The notes under the pieces are model-generated. The model made no database searches and was not told the origin of the DNA. It was given only the letters and a program-made list of their open reading frames with translations. 54,666 nucleotides of DNA from Deltaproteobacteria bacterium (GTDB lineage: Bacteria > Myxococcota_A > UBA796 > GCA-2862545), in NCBI GenBank assembly GCA_006226595.1, contig SBGP01000078.1, forward strand, positions 1 through 54,666, read 5' to 3'. Made by a program: the position numbers and the translations under genes. Shown here one piece after another: positions 43,754-51,290 of this stretch. Numbering within the stretch: the stretch's first letter is position 1; every line of letters starts with the position of its first letter.

Positions 43754-44677
43754 ATGGGCTGGACCCCTGATCAGCTGCCGGACCAGACCGGCAAGACGTT
43801 TGCGATCACCGGCGGAAACAGCGGCCTCGGCCTCGAGGCGGCGAAGCTGCTCGCGGCCCGTGGCGCGCGCGTGGTGATCACCTCGCGTCGCGAGGACAAT
43901 GCGAACGCCGCGCTGGCCGAGATCCGCGAGGCTGCCCCGAATGCGGACGTGGACTGGGTTCAGCTCGACCTCGCCGATCTCGACAACGTGGCCCGCGCCG
44001 CCGCCGAGATCCGCGAGAAGTGCCCGCAGCTCGACGGCTTCATCAACAACGCCGGTGTCATGCAGACTCCGAACCGCAAGACGGCCCAGGGCTTCGAGCT
44101 GCAGATCGGCACCAACCACCTTGGCCACTTCAAGCTCAACAGCCTGCTGATGGACCACTTCGAGGCCTGCGGAACCCGCATCGTCGCGGTGTCCTCCATC
44201 GCGCACAAGTTCGGCGCCATCCACCTCTCCGACCTCAACTTCGAGAGCCGTCGCTACGACCCGTCCATCGCCTACGGCCAGTCCAAGCTCGCGAACATCC
44301 TGTACGGCTTCGAGCTTCAGCGCCGCCTCGCCGCGCGCGGCAGCAAGGCGACCGCGTACGCGGCCCACCCGGGCTACGCAGCGACCAACCTCCAGACCGC
44401 CGGCGTCGGCATGGAGGGCGGCAGCAAGCTGCTCCGTGGCCTGTACGCGATCACCAACAAGGTCATGGCCCAGACCGCCACCGAGGGCGCCTACCCCCTG
44501 GTCCTCGCCGCCGCCGCACCCGACGCAAAGCCGGGCGCCTACTACGGGCCGACGGGCTTCTACCAGTACCGCGGACCGGTGGGCGAGTCGTACATCCACC
44601 CCAAGGCCAAGGACGAGGCGGTCGCCCGTGGCCTGTGGGAGCTCTCGGAAGAGCTGGTCGGGCCCTTCTTCAGCTGA
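43754..44677 (+). CDS. Short-chain dehydrogenase/reductase (retinol-dehydrogenase-like)
   Basis: A 307-residue SDR. The cofactor loop TGGNSGLG is at 19-26, NNAG at 98-101, and the active site has Ser147/148, Tyr174 and Lys178 (YGQSK). Arg45-Arg46 after the second strand suggests NADP(H). LNFESRRY and HPGYAATNL match the RDH/WWOX-like subgroup. ATG has GGAGG upstream. It follows the AraC gene with a 15-bp gap, so it is probably co-transcribed. Its stop overlaps the convergent luciferase-domain gene by 8 bp. Confidence 0.93.
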   Translation: MGWTPDQLPDQTGKTFAITGGNSGLGLEAAKLLAARGARVVITSRREDNANAALAEIREAAPNADVDWVQLDLADLDNVARAAAEIREKCPQLDGFINNAGVMQTPNRKTAQGFELQIGTNHLGHFKLNSLLMDHFEACGTRIVAVSSIAHKFGAIHLSDLNFESRRYDPSIAYGQSKLANILYGFELQRRLAARGSKATAYAAHPGYAATNLQTAGVGMEGGSKLLRGLYAITNKVMAQTATEGAYPLVLAAAAPDAKPGAYYGPTGFYQYRGPVGESYIHPKAKDEAVARGLWELSEELVGPFFS

Positions 44678-45143
44678 CCTGCACCGGCGTGGTCGAGTAG
44701 GCGTAGGACGCCTTCGCGATGGTGAGGATCACGTCGATCTCCTCGTCGTCGCGGGGGGCGTAGACCATGACGACCGTGGGCGGGAGCCGTCCGCTGCGCA
44801 CGTAGGGATGCCACTCGCCCCAGCCCTGCTCGATGACCGTGCGGCACTGTGCCTCGGGCAGCGACATGTGGAAGCTGCCGTCCGTGAGCGGGTGGATGTG
44901 CGCGAACTCGCGGTCGATCATGAAGGCCTCGGGGTTGCAGGCCTTGCACACCGGCAGGAACAGTGCCGTCGCGCCGGGGACCGAGATGCGGCTCGGCCCG
45001 ACCTCGGTGTCGTCGAGGGCGAGGAAGCGGCGTCGGGTCTCGATGTGCAGGACCTCCGAGGGGTTCTCGGAGATCTGTCGGTGCGGGATGTGCTCCGTGG
45101 TCTGCGGCCGCTCGCCGCGGCGCTCGGGAAGGACCAGGCTCAT
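44670..45143 (-). CDS. Luciferase-domain (DUF5519-like) protein
   Basis: A 157-residue protein. The core HPLTDGSFHMSLPEAQ, VIEQGWGEWHP and MVYAPRDDEEIDVI matches, as far as I recall, the small 'luciferase' domain family (PF17648). This domain is named after a fungal luciferase component; its role in bacteria is unknown. ATG 45143 overlaps the GST stop (ATGA), so the two genes are co-translated. Confidence 0.68.
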   Translation of the reverse strand: MSLVLPERRGERPQTTEHIPHRQISENPSEVLHIETRRRFLALDDTEVGPSRISVPGATALFLPVCKACNPEAFMIDREFAHIHPLTDGSFHMSLPEAQCRTVIEQGWGEWHPYVRSGRLPPTVVMVYAPRDDEEIDVILTIAKASYAYSTTPVQVS

Positions 45144-45817
45144 GACAGCCCCACGAAGGACTGGTTGGCCAGGGAGGCCGCGAAGCCCATGAACGCGTGG
45201 TTGACGCGGGTCCACGAGTCGAGGCCGCACACGCGCCGGTACCAGGCCTCGACCCGCGGGTAGGCGGACAGCGAGCAGCCGATGAGCTCGCCGAGCGAGA
45301 GGATGGACGCGGCGTGGTAGTCGGCGATGGTCAGGGTGTCGCCGGTGAGGAAGGCGCGTCCGTCGCCGAGGTAGTGATGGTCGAGCACGGCGAGGCGCTG
45401 GTTTGCGAGGGTGCGCCCGAAGTTGACGGTCGCGCGGTCGGCCTCGGCGGAGCCACGCGAGTGGTGCGCGAACAGCTGCGGGTACACGAAGGAGTAGCCG
45501 AAGTCCTTGTAGAAGTTGGCGTCGAACCAGGCCATGAGCTCGTCGACGCGGGCGCGCTCGCGGGCGTCGCTCGGGTAGGCCGACGACCCGGAGACTGCCG
45601 CGAGGTAGCGCAGGATCGCCGAGGACTCGGTGAGCACGAAGTCGCCGTCGACGAGTGCGGGGACCATGCGGTTGGGGTTGAGGGTGGCGTACGCGGGCTG
45701 GTGGTGCTCGCCGGACATCAGGTCGACGGAGCAGATCTCGGCGTCGATGCCTTCGGCCTCGACAAAGGCCATCACCGCGCGGGACGTGGTGGCGGCTTCG
45801 TTGACGTAGAGCTTCAT
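45140..45817 (-). CDS. Glutathione S-transferase family protein
   Basis: A 225-residue protein. The N-terminal thioredoxin-fold domain reads MKLYVNEAATTSRAVMAFVE, with Ser12 as a candidate catalytic residue, then NRMVPALVDGDFVLTESSAILRY (the glutathione-binding cis-Pro and ES motif). The C-terminal helical domain contains LTGDTLTIADYHA, the conserved N-capping box. This is closest to theta-type GSTs. ATG has GGAGG 5 nt upstream. It is divergent from the LysR gene at 45891, a common regulator-target pairing, and probably acts in detoxification. Confidence 0.9.
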   Translation of the reverse strand: MKLYVNEAATTSRAVMAFVEAEGIDAEICSVDLMSGEHHQPAYATLNPNRMVPALVDGDFVLTESSAILRYLAAVSGSSAYPSDARERARVDELMAWFDANFYKDFGYSFVYPQLFAHHSRGSAEADRATVNFGRTLANQRLAVLDHHYLGDGRAFLTGDTLTIADYHAASILSLGELIGCSLSAYPRVEAWYRRVCGLDSWTRVNHAFMGFAASLANQSFVGLS

Positions 45818-45854
45818 GGGGACCTCCTGTGTGTGCAGCTTCGCTCGCCGAGCC

Positions 45855-45877
45855 TTGCGTGAAAACGGGAGATTGCG
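45855..45877. promoter_or_regulatory. TTGCG direct repeats in the GST/LysR intergenic region
   Basis: TTGCG at 45855-45859 and 45873-45877 are 18 bp apart within the 73-bp divergent region. This could be part of the LysR operator, but the assignment is weak. Confidence 0.25.
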
Positions 45878-45890
45878 CACACTTCGGTGC

Positions 45891-46799
45891 ATGAATGCAC
45901 AGCACATCGCATGGGATGACCTCGAGGTCTTCTTGTCCGTCGTTCGCCATGGCTCGCTCTCCGCGGCCGCCCGGGAGCTCGGCGTGAACCACGCCACGCT
46001 GTCGAGGCGGGTGGCCAGGCTCGAAGAGGAGCTACGGGTGCGGCTGTTCGATCGCCGTCGTCGCGGCATGCTGCTCACCGCCGCGGGGGAAGAGCTGCAG
46101 GCGCACGTCGAGCGCATCGAGACCGAGGTCCTCGCCATCGGGCGCAAGGTCGCCGGTCGCGATCAGCGCGTCGAGGGCGTGGTTCGCGTGAGCACCGTCG
46201 ATGACATCGCGTTCGTCGTGCTTCCTGGCCTGGTTGCTGCGTTTCGCGAGGAGTATCCGGGCGTGCGCGTCGAGGTCGAAGTCACCGCCCGCATCCGCGA
46301 CATGTCGCGTCGCGAGGCGGACCTAGGCCTGCGCATGGGCTCTCCACCCCAGGACGCGGGCAGCCTGCGTCGACGCGTGGTCGACGTGGACTCGCGCATG
46401 TACGCGAGCGTCGACTACCTCGCCCGACACACGCTCCCGGCCGGCCTCGAGGACCTGGGGGAGCACCCGCTCGTGCTCGGCGACGAGGGCATGTCCGGGG
46501 TGATCATCGAGCGGGCGGTGCTCGCGCATGCCGACCCGGCGAAGCTGGCCTTCCGCAGCGGGTCGATGCTCGCGCGCGTCGCGGCCCTGCGCGCGGGCGT
46601 CGGCATCGGCATGCTCTCGGACTACGTCGCCGCCGAGTTCCCGGACCTGCGCCCGATTCGCATGACCCTGCCCGACCTTCGGGCCGCGATGTGGCTGGTG
46701 GTGCATCCGGATGTGAGGCGCAGCGCACGGGTGCGCGCGTTCGCGGACTTCGCCGTGGACTACATCCGCGCTCGCAAGGACCGCTTCGCGGCGTCCTGA
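45891..46799 (+). CDS. LysR-family transcriptional regulator
   Basis: A 302-residue protein. The N-terminal helix-turn-helix is VRHGSLSAAARELGVNHATLSRRVARLE; the C-terminal periplasmic-binding-type effector domain spans about 95-295. It resembles regulators that repress or activate an adjacent divergent gene. The start at ATG 45891 has no strong ribosome site. It is divergent from the GST/luciferase-domain pair, the likely target. Confidence 0.93.
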   Translation: MNAQHIAWDDLEVFLSVVRHGSLSAAARELGVNHATLSRRVARLEEELRVRLFDRRRRGMLLTAAGEELQAHVERIETEVLAIGRKVAGRDQRVEGVVRVSTVDDIAFVVLPGLVAAFREEYPGVRVEVEVTARIRDMSRREADLGLRMGSPPQDAGSLRRRVVDVDSRMYASVDYLARHTLPAGLEDLGEHPLVLGDEGMSGVIIERAVLAHADPAKLAFRSGSMLARVAALRAGVGIGMLSDYVAAEFPDLRPIRMTLPDLRAAMWLVVHPDVRRSARVRAFADFAVDYIRARKDRFAAS

Positions 46800-46802
46800 C
46801 AG

Positions 46803-47846
46803 CTACACCGCGAGCACGCCCTCGAACTGCTCCATCATCCGCACCCGTCGCCGGGTGACCGGGCTGCTGCCGTCGAGAAGGGACGCGGTGTGCTCGAGCA
46901 TGGTCGCGAGCGGGAACAGCTGACAGCTGGGGTCGGCGGTGGCCTCGCCGGGCACCCACGGCTGCCAGCCCACCATCACGTCGCTCTTGCCCTCGGTGAG
47001 CGCGGTGAGGGCGGCGACGGACAGGCGTCCAGCGATCATGCGGTCCTGGTACGAGGGGCTGCCGCCGCGCACGAGGTGGCCGAGCACGGTGCCGCGAACG
47101 TCTGCCTGCACCGCGTCCGCGAGTGGCTGCAGGCGCCGGACCAGGCGATCGGTGGGCACCTCGACCCCCTCGGCCTTGAGGATGAGCACGCGCTGCTTGC
47201 CGCGCTCGGGAGCGAAGCCGCGGTCGATCACCGCGCCGAGCTCGGCGACCAGCGTGTCCTCGTCCTTGCCGCGCTCACGGTACAGGCAGGCGTCGGCGCC
47301 CGCGGCCACCGCGCTCGCCATGGCCAGGTAGCCGCACTGCCGTCCCATGACCTCGACGACGAACACACGTCGGTGGGCGCGTGCGGTGTCCGAGATGCGG
47401 TCGCAGGCCTCGACGATCGTGTTCAGAGCCGTGTCGACGCCGATGGCGAGGCTCGTGCACCCGAGGTCGTTGTCGATCGACGCGGGCAGGCCGACGACCT
47501 TCACGCCGTGCTCGAGGTGCAGCGCGTGCGCGCCGGTGAGGCTGCCGTTGCCGCCGATGACCACCAGTCCGTCGTGGTCGGCGAGCTGCCTGGCCGCGGC
47601 AGCGCGCCCCTCGGGCGTCATGAAGCGCTTGCTGCGCGCCGAGCCGAGCACGGTGCCGCCATAGGACCCGATGGGATCGACGTCTCGGGGGTGCAGGGGC
47701 TCGAAGAACCCGTCGATCAGGCCCTCGTAGCCGTTGCGTACGCCATGGACCTCGAGGCCTTCGCGGGCGCAGAACTTCACGACGGCGCGCACCGCCGCGT
47801 TCATGCCCGGCGCATCGCCGCCGCTGGTGAGCACCGCCACTGCCAT
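46803..47846 (-). CDS. pfkA: 6-phosphofructokinase
   Basis: A 347-residue glycolytic enzyme. TSGGDAPGMNA is at 7-17, GSAR at 68-71, and SIDND at 123-127 has catalytic Asp125. MGRQCGYLA and LGHLVRGGSPSYQDR are also typical. The nucleotide loop reads GGNGS (98-102), where most enzymes have GGDGS (ATP) or GGDDS (pyrophosphate): Asn100 replaces the usual Asp, while Gly101 fits ATP use. ATG has GGAGG about 5 nt upstream, and TATCCT lies 19 nt before it. It is divergent from the Deg-like protease gene. Confidence 0.94.
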   Translation of the reverse strand: MAVAVLTSGGDAPGMNAAVRAVVKFCAREGLEVHGVRNGYEGLIDGFFEPLHPRDVDPIGSYGGTVLGSARSKRFMTPEGRAAAARQLADHDGLVVIGGNGSLTGAHALHLEHGVKVVGLPASIDNDLGCTSLAIGVDTALNTIVEACDRISDTARAHRRVFVVEVMGRQCGYLAMASAVAAGADACLYRERGKDEDTLVAELGAVIDRGFAPERGKQRVLILKAEGVEVPTDRLVRRLQPLADAVQADVRGTVLGHLVRGGSPSYQDRMIAGRLSVAALTALTEGKSDVMVGWQPWVPGEATADPSCQLFPLATMLEHTASLLDGSSPVTRRRVRMMEQFEGVLAV

Positions 47847-47865
47847 CGCTGCCTCCGTCGAACCG

Positions 47866-47871
47866 AGGATA
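47866..47871 (-). promoter_or_regulatory. Candidate -10 (TATCCT) of pfkA
   Basis: TATCCT on the minus strand ends 19 nt before ATG 47846, within the 64-bp divergent region. Confidence 0.45.
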
Positions 47872-47910
47872 CCGAACGACTTCGGTGCGGCCGCCTGCTA
47901 AAACGGAGCG

Positions 47911-49281
47911 ATGAACACCGCTGCTGTGGTCCGCATCTACTGCACCTCCCTCGAGCCTGACTACGACGCTCCCTGGCAGGCGCTCACCCCCAACTCCGGC
48001 ACCGGCTCCGGGGTGGCCATCGCCGCGAACCGCGTGCTCACCGGCGCCCACGTGGTCGCAGACGCCACGTTCGTGCAGGTGCAGAAGGTCGACGACCCCA
48101 CGCGCTACACCGCGCGTCTGGTCGCGCTGTGCCACGACGCGGACCTCGCACTGCTCGAGATCGACGAGCCCGCGTTCGCCAAGGGCATCGAGCCCGCCGA
48201 GCTCGGCGAGCTCCCGGAGCTGCGCGACCGCGTGTCGGTGGTCGGCTTCCCGGTCGGCGGCCACGAGGTCTCCGTGACCGAGGGTGTCGTGAGCCGCATC
48301 GAGCTCCAGCGCTACTCGCACTCGCAGCGCCGCCTGCTCGCCCTCACCGTGGATGCGGCGATCAACAGCGGCAACTCGGGCGGGCCGGTCTTTGCCGGAG
48401 ACAAGGTCGTCGGCATCGCGTTCCAGTCCCTGCGCGATGCCGAGAACATCGGCGAGGTCGTGCCCTCCGTGCTCGTGGCGCGCTTCCTGAGAGGCGTGAA
48501 GGAGGGGCGTCCCCTCGGCGTTCCGTCGCTGTCCGTGCGGGTCCAGGGGCTCGAGAACCCGGTGCTTCGCCAGCGGCTGGGCATGCGCGAGGACCAGACC
48601 GGTGTGCGTGTACGCGGCGTCGAGTTCGGGGGCGCGGGCGACGGTGTGCTCGAGGTCGGCGACGTGCTGCTCGCCCTCGATGGGCACGACATCGCCAACA
48701 ATGGCACCGTGCGCTGGCGCGGCCTGCGCACCACCTACCCGGTCGTGCTCTCCGAGCGCTTCATCGGCGACCCGGTGCCGGTGCGACTGCTTCGCGACGG
48801 GGTCGAGCGCGAGGTCACCGTCACCCTCGGGGACCTCTCGGTGCTCGCCGAGAGGAGTCAGTACGACGTGCGGCCGCGGTACATCGTGTACGGCGGGCTC
48901 GTATTCCAGCCCCTGTCCCGAGACTTCCTCGCGACGTGGAAGACCTGGTGGGAGAAGGCGCCCTCGGAGCTCGTGAACGCGTACCACAACGAGCTTCGGC
49001 GGGAGGGGTGCCACGAGCGCGTGGTGCTGTCGCGCATCCTCGCGGACGAGCTGACCATCGGGTACACCGATCGGCGCAACGAGTTCGTCGAGCGCGTGGA
49101 CGGGGTGGCGGTGCAGAGCCTTGCGCACCTGGGCGAACTGCTCGACCGCGCCGGTGACCGGGTGGAGCTCGAGACCTCGTGGGGCGCGGTGCTGGTGTTC
49201 GACACCGCTGCGGTCCGGGCAGGGCAGTCTCGGATCCTCGCCAACTACCGGATCGCCGCCGCGCGCTCGCAGCGACTCTAG
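47911..49281 (+). CDS. Deg/HtrA-type serine protease, plant DEG-like, without signal peptide
   Basis: A 456-residue protein. The trypsin-like domain has His47 (TGAHVV), Asp78 (DADLALLE) and Ser156 (NSGNSGGPV). SRIELQRYSHSQRRLLAL before the Ser loop is characteristic of plant-type DEG proteases rather than DegP/DegS. Two PDZ-like regions follow (about 215-310 and 385-440). No signal peptide or membrane anchor is visible, so it is probably cytoplasmic, unusual for an HtrA enzyme. ATG has GGAGCG directly upstream; TAAAAC ends 6 nt before it, so leaderless initiation cannot be excluded. Confidence 0.88.
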   Translation: MNTAAVVRIYCTSLEPDYDAPWQALTPNSGTGSGVAIAANRVLTGAHVVADATFVQVQKVDDPTRYTARLVALCHDADLALLEIDEPAFAKGIEPAELGELPELRDRVSVVGFPVGGHEVSVTEGVVSRIELQRYSHSQRRLLALTVDAAINSGNSGGPVFAGDKVVGIAFQSLRDAENIGEVVPSVLVARFLRGVKEGRPLGVPSLSVRVQGLENPVLRQRLGMREDQTGVRVRGVEFGGAGDGVLEVGDVLLALDGHDIANNGTVRWRGLRTTYPVVLSERFIGDPVPVRLLRDGVEREVTVTLGDLSVLAERSQYDVRPRYIVYGGLVFQPLSRDFLATWKTWWEKAPSELVNAYHNELRREGCHERVVLSRILADELTIGYTDRRNEFVERVDGVAVQSLAHLGELLDRAGDRVELETSWGAVLVFDTAAVRAGQSRILANYRIAAARSQRL

Positions 49282-49413
49282 GTTCACGGGACGCGCCCGC
49301 GCCGCGTTTGTGGCGGATTTTCGGGTCGCGGATCCCTTCGCGAGATCGTTCCTTGCATCGGACTCCTGGCGCGGAACGGGCTCGGCGGCTTTTCAGCACG
49401 CGTGTGTCGGTGG

Positions 49414-49419
49414 TAGCGT
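49414..49419 (+). promoter_or_regulatory. Candidate -10 (TAGCGT) of the 49432 lipoprotein gene
   Basis: TAGCGT ends 12 nt before ATG 49432, which has no Shine-Dalgarno. A leader of only a few bases would result. Confidence 0.35.
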
Positions 49420-49431
49420 TGCGTCAACTGC

Positions 49432-50427
49432 ATGCGCTACCTCCTCCTGCCCCTCCTCTTTGCCCTCCCGGGCTGCCCCAAGAAGGCCACATCCGACGAC
49501 GACGCCCTGGATCTGGGCGAAGACTCGGTGGGTGAGGTCGTCGAGCTGTTGTTCGACTGGCGGGACGGCTGGGAGGCCGACACGAAGGTGCACGTCGAGT
49601 ACCGCGAGAACGATCGCGTGCTCGTCGAGGAGCGCACCGCGTCGCACGTGCGCACCCACATGGCCCGCGGCGCGATCTTCCTGCTGTGGGGCGAGGGTGA
49701 GGTCCGCCCGGTCACCCAGGTGGCGCCGGCGCCGTCGCACAGCTGGATCGGTCTGCACCTGCACCTCGCGCGGCGACCGCTCATCGAGCGCGTCGAGCTC
49801 ACCGGCGAGTTCTCCGGGGCCGGACGCCTCGAGATGGTCGAGCAGGCCCAGGAAGAAGCGTTCTCGAAGTGGACGACCCAGCTGCTCGAGGGCCTCCGCG
49901 GTCGCGAGCGCGACCGTCGCGAGAAGGCGCTCGAGCAGGGCAAGGAGTGGTTCACCGAGGAGCAGGCCCAGGCCATCCTGCGCGAGGAACACGAGAGCGT
50001 GACCGGGCGATGGATCGGCAAGGCGCTCGAGATCGGCAAGACCCAGAACGAGCGGGGCAGCATCTACGTGCCCACCGCCGGCGGCATGGTCAGCGCCAGC
50101 GTCGCGGTGCTCGCCGAAGGCACCGAGCCCTGCCCGGGCAACCCCCGCCTGCGCTGCACCATGCTCCGCCGGGATGCCGAGGCCGACAGTCGCCTGCTCA
50201 CGCGCCAGATGCAGACCTGGATCGACGACCGCTCCGAGATCATCGGCGAGGATGCGCCGAGGCTCGCGCACGTCGAGGCCCAGCGCGTCGAGCGCATCTG
50301 GGTCGAGGCCGACACCCTGCGTCCGTGGCGCGAAGAGGACACGCTGACCACCTTCGCCGAGCTCGAGGACGGCAGCGAGCAGACCAGCCGCGAGTCCATC
50401 GTGCGCGAGTGGCAGTGGCAGAACTGA
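49432..50427 (+). CDS. Lipoprotein, unknown function
   Basis: A 331-residue protein. MRYLLLPLLFALPGC ends in a lipobox (ALPGC); an acidic stretch follows (SDDDALDLGEDS). The mature part has charged helices in the middle (EQAQEEAFSKWTTQLLEG, RRERDRREKALE-like) and no recognised domain. It has a very short leader and no ribosome site. It converges on the MEST-like hydrolase gene with 9 bp between stops. Confidence 0.78.
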   Translation: MRYLLLPLLFALPGCPKKATSDDDALDLGEDSVGEVVELLFDWRDGWEADTKVHVEYRENDRVLVEERTASHVRTHMARGAIFLLWGEGEVRPVTQVAPAPSHSWIGLHLHLARRPLIERVELTGEFSGAGRLEMVEQAQEEAFSKWTTQLLEGLRGRERDRREKALEQGKEWFTEEQAQAILREEHESVTGRWIGKALEIGKTQNERGSIYVPTAGGMVSASVAVLAEGTEPCPGNPRLRCTMLRRDAEADSRLLTRQMQTWIDDRSEIIGEDAPRLAHVEAQRVERIWVEADTLRPWREEDTLTTFAELEDGSEQTSRESIVREWQWQN

Positions 50428-50436
50428 GCGGCTGAG

Positions 50437-51252
50437 CTACTCCGCCCCGAGCCACGCGAGCACGGGAGCGAGAACCGCCGGCGGGTCTTCGACGTGGGGG
50501 TAGTGGCCCAGCCGGGGCAGGTGCACGACGTCGGCGTCGGGCACGAGCTCCGCGTAGCGGTCGGCCGCGTGTCGTCCGGAAACCGGGTCCAGGCTGCCGT
50601 TGATCAGGCGAAGCGGCACGAGGCGGTCCACCAGCGGCCGCACCCAGCGCTCGCGGTGGGTCTTGCGCTCGGCCATGTAGCGAATGAGCCTGGGAAGCGC
50701 GTGGCGACCGCCGTCGCGCTCGAGCAGCACCCAGCTCTCGCGCAGGAAGTCCTCGCTCGGGGGCGTGTGCGGCCCGAAGACCTGGGTCAGGTTGCGACGA
50801 AAGGTGCGCTCGGTCGACAGCGTGGCCACGAGGCCGCCGAGTCGCGAGATCAGCAGGCGCTGGATCAGGCGCGGATGGTGGGTCTCGGGGAACAGACCGC
50901 CGTTGAGGAGCACGACGCGCCGCCAGCGCACCTTGGCGCTGCCCTCGGCCTGTCGCGCGAGCAGCTCCTGGGCCACGGTGTCGCCGAGGTCGTGGGCCAG
51001 CAGGTGAGCCTCGGTGATGCCGCGGGCGACGCACACGGACTCGGTGAGGTCGGCCTGCAGCGCGACCGGCATCGGCGCCCGCGGCTTGCTCGCGTGTCCC
51101 AGCCCGATCAGGTCGAAGGCGACGGTGCGATGGTGCGCGGTCAGCCCCGGCCACATCGGCTCGAAGTCCCAGCTGCTCGTCGGGAAGCCGTGCAGGCACA
51201 CGAGCGAGGCGCCCTCGCCCTCGTCGCGAACGACGGTGGTGAGAGCGCCCAT
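50437..51252 (-). CDS. MEST-like alpha/beta hydrolase
   Basis: A 271-residue protein. The nucleophile elbow is AHDLGDTVAQELL, with Asp88 rather than Ser, as in haloalkane-dehalogenase/epoxide-hydrolase relatives; the catalytic His lies in RLGHYPHVEDP. The segments LNGGLFPETHHPRL and VFGPHTPPSE closely resemble animal MEST (mesoderm-specific transcript) proteins, as I remember them. The substrate is unknown for that subfamily. ATG 51252 has a weak ribosome site; the acyl-CoA dehydrogenase gene ends 38 bp upstream, so they may be co-transcribed. Confidence 0.85.
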   Translation of the reverse strand: MGALTTVVRDEGEGASLVCLHGFPTSSWDFEPMWPGLTAHHRTVAFDLIGLGHASKPRAPMPVALQADLTESVCVARGITEAHLLAHDLGDTVAQELLARQAEGSAKVRWRRVVLLNGGLFPETHHPRLIQRLLISRLGGLVATLSTERTFRRNLTQVFGPHTPPSEDFLRESWVLLERDGGRHALPRLIRYMAERKTHRERWVRPLVDRLVPLRLINGSLDPVSGRHAADRYAELVPDADVVHLPRLGHYPHVEDPPAVLAPVLAWLGAE

Positions 51253-51290
51253 CTCGTGCCGCTCGCAGGCGGCGTACCAGCTCGTGGCCG

